From contig CAVAPG010000020.1 of the NCBI GenBank assembly GCA_963590435.1, forward strand, positions 1 to 21,761: a DNA stretch of 21,761 bases. The letters are read 5' to 3'. A model generated the notes under the pieces. The model was not told the DNA's origin. It made no database searches and worked only from the letters and a program-made list of their open reading frames with translations. A program made the translations under genes and the position numbers. Shown here in pieces: positions 1 through 6,014 of the stretch. Numbering within the stretch: position 1 is the stretch's first letter; each line of letters opens with the position of its first letter. Source of the DNA: F23-B02 sp963590435. Lineage in GTDB: Bacteria > Bacillota > Clostridia > Oscillospirales > Oscillospiraceae.

Positions 1-2
1 TC

Positions 3-995
3 CTCGAAGATGCTCTCATTCTCATAACCGACAAGAAGGTCACCAATATTCAGGAGATACTGCCTCTGCTTGAGCAGATTGTCAAGGCCGGCAGAAAGCT
101 TCTTATCATCGCAGAGGATGTCGAGGGAGAAGCTCTTGCGACCATTATCCTCAATAAGCTGCGCGGCACATTCACCTGCGTTTGCGTCAAGGCTCCCGGC
201 TTCGGCGACAGACGTAAGGAAATGCTCCAGGATATCGCAACTCTTACCGGCGGCCAGGTAATCTCCTCCGATCTCGGCATGGAGCTTAAGGATGCACAGA
301 TCAACATGCTCGGCCAGGCACGCCAGATCAAGGTCACCAAGGAGAACACCGTTATCGTCGACGGTGCAGGCGAGGCTGCAGATATCAAGGCACGTATCGC
401 TCAGATAAGCGCACAGATCGAAACCACAACCTCCGAGTATGACAAGGAGAAGCTGCAGGAGCGTCTTGCAAAGCTTTCCGGCGGTGTTGCGGTTATCAAG
501 GTCGGCGCTGCAACCGAAACCGAAATGAAGGAAAAGAAGCTGCGCATCGAGGATGCTCTCAATGCAACCCGCGCTGCAGTTGAAGAAGGCATAGTCGCAG
601 GTGGCGGCACGGCATACATCGCGGCGGCAAAGGCAGCAGATGCACTTGTCGGAACCCTCGAGGGCGACGAGAAGACCGGCGCATCCATCATTGCAAAGGC
701 TCTTAGAGCACCTATCATGCAGATTGCCGCAAACGCAGGCCTCGAAGGCGCGGTTATCCTCGATAAGGTCTACGGCAGCGATGAAGCGTCCTACGGTTTC
801 GATGCAGCGGCCGAAGTATACGGCAACATGATTCAGCTCGGCATTATCGACCCGACCAAGGTCTGCCGCAGCGCACTGGAGAACGCATCAAGCGTGGCCT
901 CTATGGTTCTGACAACCGAGAGCCTCGTAACCGATATTCCCACTCCTCCCGCAGCGGCCGCAGCACCTGCAGGCGGCGACATGGGAATGTACTGA
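3..995 (+). CDS. groEL: Chaperonin GroEL, C-terminal part (5' end outside window)
   Basis: This is the 60-kDa chaperonin subunit, which forms the double-ring ATP-dependent protein-folding chamber in the cytosol. The frame is open from base 3 and starts inside the apical domain with LEDALILITDKKVTNIQEIL. Next come the family hallmarks AEDVEGEALATIILNKLRG and KAPGFGDRRKEMLQDIA. The equatorial domain follows, with ATETEMKEKKLRIEDALNATRAAVEEG and the nucleotide-pocket run VAGGGTAYI. The protein ends in a Gly/Met-rich tail (GGDMGMY), the normal flexible GroEL C terminus. About 330 of the usual roughly 540 residues are present, so about 210 N-terminal residues and any groES lie upstream. Nothing suggests a second, divergent paralogue. 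A strong terminator follows. Confidence 0.97.
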   Translation, partial: LEDALILITDKKVTNIQEILPLLEQIVKAGRKLLIIAEDVEGEALATIILNKLRGTFTCVCVKAPGFGDRRKEMLQDIATLTGGQVISSDLGMELKDAQINMLGQARQIKVTKENTVIVDGAGEAADIKARIAQISAQIETTTSEYDKEKLQERLAKLSGGVAVIKVGAATETEMKEKKLRIEDALNATRAAVEEGIVAGGGTAYIAAAKAADALVGTLEGDEKTGASIIAKALRAPIMQIAANAGLEGAVILDKVYGSDEASYGFDAAAEVYGNMIQLGIIDPTKVCRSALENASSVASMVLTTESLVTDIPTPPAAAAAPAGGDMGMY

Positions 996-1033
996 TACCG
1001 TTCCCGACCCAAAGCAAAAATGTAAATTGAATC

Positions 1034-1070
1034 AAAAATCTCCGTGTCGCTTTACGGCACGGAGATTTTT
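1034..1070. terminator. Bidirectional intrinsic terminator between groEL and the LysR gene
   Basis: The arms AAAAATCTCCGTG (1034-1046) and CACGGAGATTTTT (1058-1070) are perfect complements. Three more pairs, one of them a wobble, can form inside them, leaving a five-base loop. The stem ends in T5 on the top strand and T5 on the bottom strand. It can therefore stop both groEL transcription and the convergent LysR transcript, whose stop codon is 28 bases away. Confidence 0.9.
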
Positions 1071-1097
1071 CAGCTTGCATCGGATTAAATATATAGT

Positions 1098-1982
1098 TTA
1101 CAGCAGATTGAAATACTCAAGAACGACCTGAATGAATTTTTCCGTTGCGGGTGAGGGGCGGCGGCCCTTCTTGACGGCAATGGCAACATCGCGGTACTGC
1201 GGAGGATCAAGCTCCTTGAGACGGATATTAAACGGCATGCGGCCCGTAACAAGTTCCGAGAGCACCGAAACGCCAAGTCCGCTTTCAACCATCGCCATTA
1301 TCGAATAGTCATCGTTTACATCGCAGTAGGCCGAGACAGGTGAATCGAGCATTGCGTTGAGTTGGTTGAAAACCTTTGAAACCTCGTTGTTTGCCTCATC
1401 GGTCAGCTTAATTATGCGCTCCTCGCTCAGACGCTGCAGCGGATAGCACGGAGCATCGGCCAGCGGGTGGTCGGGCGGAAGCACGGCGAGCATTCTGTCA
1501 CGCATGAGCACTGTGACATCAAGTTCGGGCGAATAAGGCGCACTTATAAAGCCGCAGTCTATCTCACCGTCGCACAGTGCTCCCTCGGTTTCGCTGTATT
1601 CCATGTTCTGCAGCTGGAATGCGATGTGCGGATACCGCTGTTCGAAATTCTTGAGGATAGAGGGCAGGCACTGGGTAGAGAAGCTCGAGCATGATCCGAT
1701 TCTGATAAAACCTGTTTCAAGACCCTTGAGGGAGTTTGCCTGCTCCTGCATCGCCTCGTAATGATTGCACAGGTCTTTTATATACGGGAGCATCATCAGA
1801 CCGTCGGAGGAAAGAGTGAGTCCGCCGCGGCTTCTGCGCAGGAGATTGAGGTTCCATTCATCCTCAAGATCGGCAACCATGCGGCTGACAGCCGACTGGG
1901 TGTATCCCATCTCCTCGGCGGCCTTTGTTATGCTTCCCATTTCCGCAACCTTGACGAAAGCCTGATATTTGTGAATAGCCAT
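1098..1982 (-). CDS. LysR-family transcriptional regulator
   Basis: This is a LysR-type DNA-binding regulator of 294 residues, the usual size. The N-terminal winged HTH covers about residues 1-60 (FVKVAEMGSITKAAEEMGYT, then QSAVSRMVADLE). A periplasmic-binding-protein-like effector domain covers about residues 90-290 (GFIRIGSCSSFSTQCLPSIL). I chose the ATG at 1982 because GAGGTG lies six bases upstream. A GTG at 1991, three codons earlier, is in frame but itself overlaps that Shine-Dalgarno. Most LysR genes are divergent from their target, but here the upstream 400 bases hold no protein gene, only a rightward promoter and hairpins. The target and inducer cannot be told from sequence. Confidence 0.93.
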   Translation of the reverse strand: MAIHKYQAFVKVAEMGSITKAAEEMGYTQSAVSRMVADLEDEWNLNLLRRSRGGLTLSSDGLMMLPYIKDLCNHYEAMQEQANSLKGLETGFIRIGSCSSFSTQCLPSILKNFEQRYPHIAFQLQNMEYSETEGALCDGEIDCGFISAPYSPELDVTVLMRDRMLAVLPPDHPLADAPCYPLQRLSEERIIKLTDEANNEVSKVFNQLNAMLDSPVSAYCDVNDDYSIMAMVESGLGVSVLSELVTGRMPFNIRLKELDPPQYRDVAIAVKKGRRPSPATEKFIQVVLEYFNLL

Positions 1983-2031
1983 AGTCTGCACCTCAATTCA
2001 AAAAACGCATGATATTATAAAACTCTATTCA

Positions 2032-2060
2032 ATTATATCATAACATATAATCTGCGTTAA
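2032..2060 (-). promoter_or_regulatory. Predicted promoter of the LysR gene
   Basis: Read on the bottom strand, TTAACG (2055-2060), a 17-base spacer and TATAAT (2032-2037) form a sigma-A-type promoter. A TGA just before the -10 gives an extended -10. It lies about 50 bases upstream of the start codon. Confidence 0.6.
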
Positions 2061-2123
2061 TGAAAAATAAAATTTTTTAATCTAATATTCCGAAAATTCA
2101 TATAAAGCATGACAAATATTCGC

Positions 2124-2152
2124 TTGCGTAATAAGGAAAGGCGTATTATACT
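2124..2152 (+). promoter_or_regulatory. Orphan rightward promoter divergent from the LysR gene
   Basis: TTGCGT (2124-2129), a 17-base spacer and TATACT (2147-2152) make a credible sigma-A promoter firing away from the LysR gene. No protein gene follows on this strand before the convergent dCMP deaminase. Its product would be a short RNA of roughly 210 bases ending near the hairpin at 2333-2368. Prediction from motif match only. Confidence 0.45.
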
Positions 2153-2158
2153 TTGCTT

Positions 2159-2368
2159 ATAAAATAACAAAGCTTGAAAAAAGGTTAACACCTTTTAGAC
2201 ATATTTCATCCATTCTTTCTCTCTTGTTATCGGGTCTCTCCAGCTCGGTAACGCAAACAATCTCTCGAAAACCGGGTGCCTTGTGCGAGGCGCCCGGTTT
2301 CCGCGTTTGGAGGCATTAAATGAGTAAAAGTAAAATCGGAAGACGCAGAATATCGCGTCTTCCGATTT
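2159..2368 (+). other. Structured non-coding stretch, possible small RNA
   Basis: This fills most of the 404-base gap 1992-2395. Downstream of the orphan promoter are four inverted repeats: AAAAGGT/ACCTTTT (2179-2196), GTTATCG/CGGTAAC (2226-2252), AAACCGGGTGCC/GGCGCCCGGTTT (2269-2300, one G-U), and the 14-bp terminator-like stem at 2333-2368. AACGC (2250-2254) could instead pair with GCGTT (2303-2307), which competes with the second stem. GGAGG (2309-2313) sits seven bases before an ATG at 2320. That frame would run through the terminator stem and into the antisense of the next gene (38 codons), so I do not call it a gene. I do not recognise a known riboswitch or RNA family. Confidence 0.35.
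2333..2368. terminator. Terminator hairpin after the dCMP deaminase gene
   Basis: AAATCGGAAGACGC (2333-2346) and GCGTCTTCCGATTT (2355-2368) are perfect 14-base complements around an eight-base loop. Read leftward the stem is followed by a T-rich tail (GATTTTACTTTTAC), so it mainly serves the dCMP deaminase transcript. Read rightward the tail is weaker. Confidence 0.75.
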
Positions 2369-2395
2369 GCATATTAAAATTTAGTATTTATCCAA

Positions 2396-2887
2396 TCATT
2401 CTGCGTTTATCCAGAATGCGGAGTCGTCATTTTTGATCCAGTCGTCGACATCGACAACGGAGAATGCGTCATCGCCTGTTCGGATAATAACTTTTTCAAT
2501 GCCGGCATTTATAATCTGCCTGCGGCACATGGAACAGCTCGTTGCGCTTGTGAGCAGCTCATGCGTCTGCGCATCGCGTCCGACCAGGTAAAGCGTTGCA
2601 CCGAGCATATCGCGTCTGGAAGCCGAGATAATCGCATTTGCTTCGGCATGCACACTGCGGCACAGCTCATATCTCTCGCCGGAGGGAATCCTCATCTCAA
2701 CCCTTGCACATCGTCCGGCGTCGGTGCAGTTTACTCTGCCGCGCGGTGCGCCATTATAGCCTGTTGAAATAATTTCGTCGTTGCGGACAATTATTGCGCC
2801 GTACATTCTTCTCAGGCAGGTAGAACGCTGAAGAACTGCATCGGCAATGTTAAGATAGTAGTTTTCCTTACTTGTGCGCTTATCCAT
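2396..2887 (-). CDS. Deoxycytidylate (dCMP) deaminase family protein
   Basis: A 163-residue cytosolic zinc deaminase of the ComEB/dCMP deaminase family, expected to convert dCMP to dUMP and so feed thymidylate synthesis. The catalytic zinc site is complete: H80-A-E82 (SVHAEANAI) with E82 as proton shuttle, and C118/C121 (SCSMCRRQIINAGI). The usual Pro before the first Cys is Ser. Extra cysteines at 54, 60 and 76 (NCTDAGRC, then ELC) match the insertion that binds a second zinc in many dCMP deaminases. The ATG at 2887 has GGAGG seven bases upstream. The gene starts 35 bases after the YitT-family stop codon, so the two are probably co-transcribed. Activity on dCMP rather than another cytidine compound is inferred from the family. 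Confidence 0.9.
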   Translation of the reverse strand: MDKRTSKENYYLNIADAVLQRSTCLRRMYGAIIVRNDEIISTGYNGAPRGRVNCTDAGRCARVEMRIPSGERYELCRSVHAEANAIISASRRDMLGATLYLVGRDAQTHELLTSATSCSMCRRQIINAGIEKVIIRTGDDAFSVVDVDDWIKNDDSAFWINAE

Positions 2888-2922
2888 TATGCGGCCTCCG
2901 AAACAGCAAATATGAACTTATT

Positions 2923-3795
2923 TTACTGTTTTACGGCCTTTTCGTCAATAGCACCTGTGTTTTTAATATGATTTCCGACAATTTCGGAAACCTCGGATAT
3001 GGTCACGAATGCGCTGACATCGGCCTCGGCGATTATTCGCTTAAGCTGGTTGACCTCAACACGAGTGATTACGCAGTACAAAACGGTCTTCCTGCTGCCG
3101 GAAACAAGACCCTCTGCCGGGATAAATGTGCAGGTGCGTCCGAGCTTCTGGTATATGGTGTCGGCAAGCTCGGCGGCATGGTCGGTAATGACAAGTGCGG
3201 CCTTTGCCTGCTCCATGCCTTCCTCGACGATGTCAATGAGCTTAAATGTAATAAAATATGTCAGCAGCGACAGCATCGCTCTGTCCCAGCCGAAGAGGAT
3301 GCCGGCAGTTATATAGATAAAAATATTAATCATGAAAATAATCTGACCTGTAGATGCGCTTACATTCTTTGAAAGCAGCATCGCCGCGATTTCGGTTCCG
3401 TCAAGGCAGCCGCCGTGACGGAGAACCGTGCCGACGCCTATGCCGAGAAGTACGCCGCCGAACACTACCGCAAGAAGCTCCGAGCTTGTCACGGACGGAA
3501 CGAGCTTGAAGACCTCCAGGAAACCAGAGAATGCCGCCATTGCTATCACCGCGCGCAGCAGGAATCTCTTTCCCAATGCCTTATAGCCGACAATGAAAAA
3601 CGGAATATTTATAATGATGACGAGTATACTCAGACTTATATCTGTCAGATAGTTTATCATCATGCTCACGCCGGTTACTCCGCCGTCAAGTATGGTGTTG
3701 GGAATAAGAAAGCATTCAATTGAAAACGCCGCGCAGGCGGCACCTATGATTATCATTATCACGGGGAACAGATGCTCTTTGAAGAAATTTTTCAT
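2923..3795 (-). CDS. YitT-family membrane protein (DUF161 plus DUF2179)
   Basis: A 290-residue integral membrane protein. Residues about 10-200 hold five to six hydrophobic helices. They begin with FPVIMIIIGAACAAFSIECF and carry the family's loop signature LIPNTILDGGVTGVSMMI and the later GGCLDGTEIAAMLLSKNVS. Residues about 215-285 form the soluble DUF2179 domain (AALVITDHAAELADTIYQKL). The biochemical role of YitT proteins is not established, though a transport or regulatory role is often supposed. The ATG at 3795 follows a GAGAGG site. The gene is followed closely by the dCMP deaminase gene, and a TATAAT box is present just upstream, inside the hairpin at 3819-3855. Confidence 0.9.
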   Translation of the reverse strand: MKNFFKEHLFPVIMIIIGAACAAFSIECFLIPNTILDGGVTGVSMMINYLTDISLSILVIIINIPFFIVGYKALGKRFLLRAVIAMAAFSGFLEVFKLVPSVTSSELLAVVFGGVLLGIGVGTVLRHGGCLDGTEIAAMLLSKNVSASTGQIIFMINIFIYITAGILFGWDRAMLSLLTYFITFKLIDIVEEGMEQAKAALVITDHAAELADTIYQKLGRTCTFIPAEGLVSGSRKTVLYCVITRVEVNQLKRIIAEADVSAFVTISEVSEIVGNHIKNTGAIDEKAVKQ

Positions 3796-3815
3796 TCCAT
3801 CGCCTCTCTCTCAAA

Positions 3816-3855
3816 TAAAAAACTACGGTATATAAATATATTATACCGTAGTTTT
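3816..3855 (-). terminator. Terminator of the two-component operon; contains a -10 box for the next gene
   Basis: AAAACTACGGTATA (3819-3832) and TATACCGTAGTTTT (3842-3855) are perfect 14-base complements. Read leftward, the direction of the response regulator gene, the stem ends in T6, a good intrinsic terminator. The same palindrome contains TATAAT on the bottom strand (3840-3845), about 45 bases before the yitT-like start. It may therefore also be the -10 region of that gene's promoter; no good -35 box is visible. Confidence 0.75.
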
Positions 3856-3886
3856 GATTTAATTTAGTAAACTGCGGGTAAATAAT

Positions 3887-4594
3887 TCAGTCGCCCTCAA
3901 CCATCCTGTAGCCCACGCCTATTTCCGTGAAAATATATTTGGGCTCCGCGGGGCTCTTTTCAATCTTGCGGCGGATGTTTGCCATGTGAACACGCAGGGA
4001 CTGATTGTTTCCGCGCGTTCCGGGTCCCCACAGCTCTTTGATAATATAATCATATGTCAGAACCTTTCCGGCACATTTGCCGAGCAGAGCGACGATTTTG
4101 TATTCATTCTGCGTAAGACCGACATTCTGTCCGCCGACAAGCACCTGATGCTTGTCATAGTCAATCTCCAGATCTCCGGACTTGAATTTGCCGGTTGTGG
4201 CAATTGTTTCGTTTGCAAGTCCCGTTCTGGTGTGGCGGATTGCCGTGCGTATTCGCGCAAGAAGCTCTCCGGCTCCGAAGGGTTTTGTTATATAGTCGTC
4301 CGCGCCGAGATCCAAAGCCGCAACCTTGTCTTTTTCGTGCGCGCGGGCGGAGACGACGACTATGGGGAGCAGCGTCCACTCACGCACGGACTTTATTATC
4401 TGAAGTCCGTCTATATCCGGAAGTCCGAGATCAAGCACAATCAGATCGGGACAGTGCGAGGTAATCATGGAATATGCCTCGGCACCAGAACTTGCAACGA
4501 TTACGTCATAATCATTGGATGTCAGTATGGTACGCAGAAAATTGCTTATGCTGCGCTCATCCTCAACGATGAGAATTTTATCGCGTATATTCAT
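3887..4594 (-). CDS. KdpE-like response regulator (OmpR/PhoB family)
   Basis: A 235-residue two-component response regulator. The receiver domain is residues 6-120. It has the acidic pair E11-D12 (ILIVEDERS), the phospho-acceptor D55 (LIVLDLGLPDIDG), and K104 in ADDYITKPF. A winged-helix OmpR-type DNA-binding domain covers residues about 135-232 (LTQNEYKIVALLGKCAGKVL; VHMANIRRKIE). The sequence is closest in style to KdpE. Its start codon overlaps the kinase stop as ATGA, so translation is coupled. No kdpFABC potassium pump genes are in the window, so the regulon is unknown; potassium or osmotic control is only suggested by similarity. Confidence 0.92.
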   Translation of the reverse strand: MNIRDKILIVEDERSISNFLRTILTSNDYDVIVASSGAEAYSMITSHCPDLIVLDLGLPDIDGLQIIKSVREWTLLPIVVVSARAHEKDKVAALDLGADDYITKPFGAGELLARIRTAIRHTRTGLANETIATTGKFKSGDLEIDYDKHQVLVGGQNVGLTQNEYKIVALLGKCAGKVLTYDYIIKELWGPGTRGNNQSLRVHMANIRRKIEKSPAEPKYIFTEIGVGYRMVEGD

Positions 4595-5670
4595 TTTTCT
4601 TCCTCCAGTGCAGGTAATGTGAAATCAAATACAGCACCGCCCTCCGGACGGTTATATGCGCTTATTGTTCCGCCGTGTGCATTTACTATTGCGTCGCAGG
4701 CCGCCAGGCCTATGCCGCGAAATCTGTCGCTGTCGTATGTCTTGCCGTCGTCGGGGTCAATCTGACCGCGGAAGAGCACGGGTATTATGGCAGGGTCAAG
4801 CCCCTTGCCGTTATCCGCAACGATTATATGAACCCATTCATCTTTCAGCGCAACGTCAAGGTCAAGCTCTGTCATTCCCTCGGCGTGCTTTGCGGCATTG
4901 TCAAGCAGATTGGTTATGACCTGCTGTATAAGCATAGGGTCAACATTGACCATGAGCGGGTCGTCGGGAATGGTAACCTTGAGATTTACCTGCGGATAGC
5001 GCTTCTTGAAGCTTGCGATGCACTCGCCGAGAATTTCCTCGACAAGCTCCGGACTTTTTTCAATATACGTCTGCTCCGAAGTGTTTATGCGAGTTATTGA
5101 CAGCAGATTTTCAACCATTCGAATCAGCCACTCCGAGTCCTGCTTGGCGTTGCTCAGAAGACTTATTCTTTCCTCATGTGTAAGATGCTCGTCTTCGTTT
5201 ATGACCGTGTCAATCGAGCCCATTATAGCCGTAAGCGGAGTGCGAAGATCGTGAGATATCGCGCGCAGAAGGTTTGCGCGGAGCTTTGATTGTGCCGCAT
5301 CGTGCCTGAGCTTTTCCTGCGCACGGGTACGGGTTGTCAGCGCCGATACAACAACGGAAACCGCCAGCATGGTCACAAATGTCACGGGATATCCGTATAT
5401 GGAGAAATTGAACTTCATGTACGGATATGTAAAGGCATAGTTTACGCCGATGACACTGCCTACCGAAGCGAGTATTCCGTAGAAATACCCGTCTGTTGTA
5501 AGCGAGACTACGAGGACGGCAACTATAAATATCATCGGAACAAAGGTGTCCGTAGTTCCGACATGGCTGAGCGATGAGCACAGCAGCCAGGTCGCCGAAA
5601 ACGTCAGCGCAAGGATAAACCAGTTGCGTGCAACCCGCCATAATTCGCCTTTTAACTGTTTATTTTTCAC
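4591..5670 (-). CDS. KdpD-like sensor histidine kinase, short form without the KdpD/Usp N terminus
   Basis: A membrane histidine kinase of 359 residues. Residues about 15-110 form the four-helix DUF4118 membrane region of KdpD (YGILASVGSVIGVNYAFTYP). A HisKA domain follows with phospho-acceptor H140 (LLRAISHDLRTPLTAIMGSI). The HATPase domain has the N box (QQVITNLLDNAAKHA), G1 box (IIVADNGKGLD) and G2 box (GIGLAACDAIVNAHGG). Full KdpD is about 900 residues. The N-terminal KdpD and universal-stress domains are absent, with no trace of them upstream, because a promoter lies there. I prefer the GTG at 5670, which has AGGTGA six bases upstream. An in-frame GTG at 5679 lies within that site. It is coupled to the response regulator downstream. 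Confidence 0.9.
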   Translation of the reverse strand: MKNKQLKGELWRVARNWFILALTFSATWLLCSSLSHVGTTDTFVPMIFIVAVLVVSLTTDGYFYGILASVGSVIGVNYAFTYPYMKFNFSIYGYPVTFVTMLAVSVVVSALTTRTRAQEKLRHDAAQSKLRANLLRAISHDLRTPLTAIMGSIDTVINEDEHLTHEERISLLSNAKQDSEWLIRMVENLLSITRINTSEQTYIEKSPELVEEILGECIASFKKRYPQVNLKVTIPDDPLMVNVDPMLIQQVITNLLDNAAKHAEGMTELDLDVALKDEWVHIIVADNGKGLDPAIIPVLFRGQIDPDDGKTYDSDRFRGIGLAACDAIVNAHGGTISAYNRPEGGAVFDFTLPALEEEK

Positions 5671-5690
5671 ATTAATCACCTGTTGTATTA

Positions 5691-5696
5691 ATTATA
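5691..5696 (-). promoter_or_regulatory. Predicted extended -10 promoter of the sensor kinase operon
   Basis: On the bottom strand TATAAT is preceded by TGG, an extended -10. There is no convincing -35 at 17 bases. Transcription would begin near 5684, giving a very short leader that still contains the AGGTGA ribosome site. Confidence 0.5.
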
Positions 5697-5762
5697 CCAT
5701 ACGTTGCATTAAGACTGTGTTAAGATATTTACACACCATTGACAGAGTTTTTTCAAAGACTG

Positions 5763-5791
5763 TTGACAAATAAAGCGGCAAGTAGTATTAT
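5763..5791 (+). promoter_or_regulatory. Consensus promoter of the cysteine leader-cysK-cysE operon
   Basis: TTGACA (5763-5768), a 17-base spacer and TATTAT (5786-5791) give an almost perfect sigma-A promoter. Transcription should start near 5798, about 45 bases before the leader peptide start. A strong constitutive promoter fits control exercised later, by attenuation. Confidence 0.85.
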
Positions 5792-5841
5792 AAGTCATGC
5801 AAAACCCATTTGAATTATAGGAATTGAAAGGAGCGGCGATC

Positions 5842-5925
5842 ATGAGCTTCACAAACGCTGTAGTCATGAACACCTGTTGTTGCGGCATCTGCGCTTGTCG
5901 ATGCCGGCGTCGTCGCGTGCCCTGA
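5842..5925 (+). CDS. Cysteine-rich leader peptide (27 residues) controlling cysK-cysE
   Basis: A small frame with an excellent ribosome site (AAAGGAG at 5827-5833, eight bases before ATG 5842) and a TGA stop at 5923. The peptide holds six cysteines in 27 residues, clustered as TCCCGICACRC at residues 11-21, followed by four arginines and VP. Three Cys codons are consecutive (5875-5883); single ones are at 5890, 5896 and 5902. It lies between a consensus promoter and an intrinsic terminator, directly upstream of the two genes that make cysteine. These are the parts of a leader peptide whose translation measures charged Cys-tRNA. It is probably not a functional protein, although a Cys-rich metal-binding micropeptide is a formal alternative. 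See the attenuator entries. Confidence 0.85.
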   Translation: MSFTNAVVMNTCCCGICACRCRRRRVP

Positions 5926-5962
5926 TACGGTTTTACAGCCATATTAGCAAGCGGCGATGCTG
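5883..5962 (+). promoter_or_regulatory. Anti-antiterminator and antiterminator elements of the cysteine attenuator
   Basis: Two alternative RNA pairings can be drawn. Hairpin 1:2 pairs CGGCATC (5883-5889) with GATGCCG (5900-5906), all inside the Cys/Arg codons. Antiterminator 2:3 pairs 5905-5916 (CGGCGTCGTCGC) with 5951-5962 (GCGGCGATGCTG) as 12 contiguous pairs including three G-U. Segment 5951-5960 is also the 5' arm of the terminator, so 2:3 and the terminator exclude each other. A ribosome stalled at the CysCysCys codons would cover segment 1 and free segment 2 to antiterminate. A ribosome reaching the stop codon at 5923 would cover segment 2 and let the terminator form. Confidence 0.75.
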
Positions 5963-5990
5963 TCATGCATCGCCGCTTGTTTTTATTTTT
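5948..5990 (+). terminator. Attenuator terminator upstream of cysK
   Basis: CAAGCGGCGATGC (5948-5960) and GCATCGCCGCTTG (5967-5979) are a perfect 13-bp stem with a six-base loop (TGTCAT). TTTTTATTTTT (5980-5990) follows at once. It sits 23 bases after the leader stop codon and 25 bases before the cysK start, so it can only act on the operon it precedes. Confidence 0.93.
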
Positions 5991-6014
5991 AAGAACAGAT
6001 GAGAGGTAAAGACT

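Noticed and set aside
2159..2320. T-box, SAM, cobalamin, TPP or ZTP riboswitch
   Set aside because: I looked for the T-box core AGGGTGGNACCGCG and for the signatures of the others and found none. No biosynthetic gene follows.
2320..2436. Small frame of 38 codons with a GGAGG site, starting MSKSKIGRRR
   Set aside because: It runs straight through a 14-bp terminator stem and then antisense into the end of the dCMP deaminase gene. The coding pattern is dictated by the inverted repeat. Kept only as part of the structured region.
3986..4765. Top-strand frame of 259 codons opposite the response regulator
   Set aside because: The bottom strand carries all receiver and DNA-binding motifs. The top frame has no family features.
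3887..5670. Classical kdp potassium operon regulator assignment (kdpE/kdpD symbols)
   Set aside because: The kinase lacks the diagnostic KdpD N-terminal domain and kdpFABC is not present, so the symbols would overstate the evidence.
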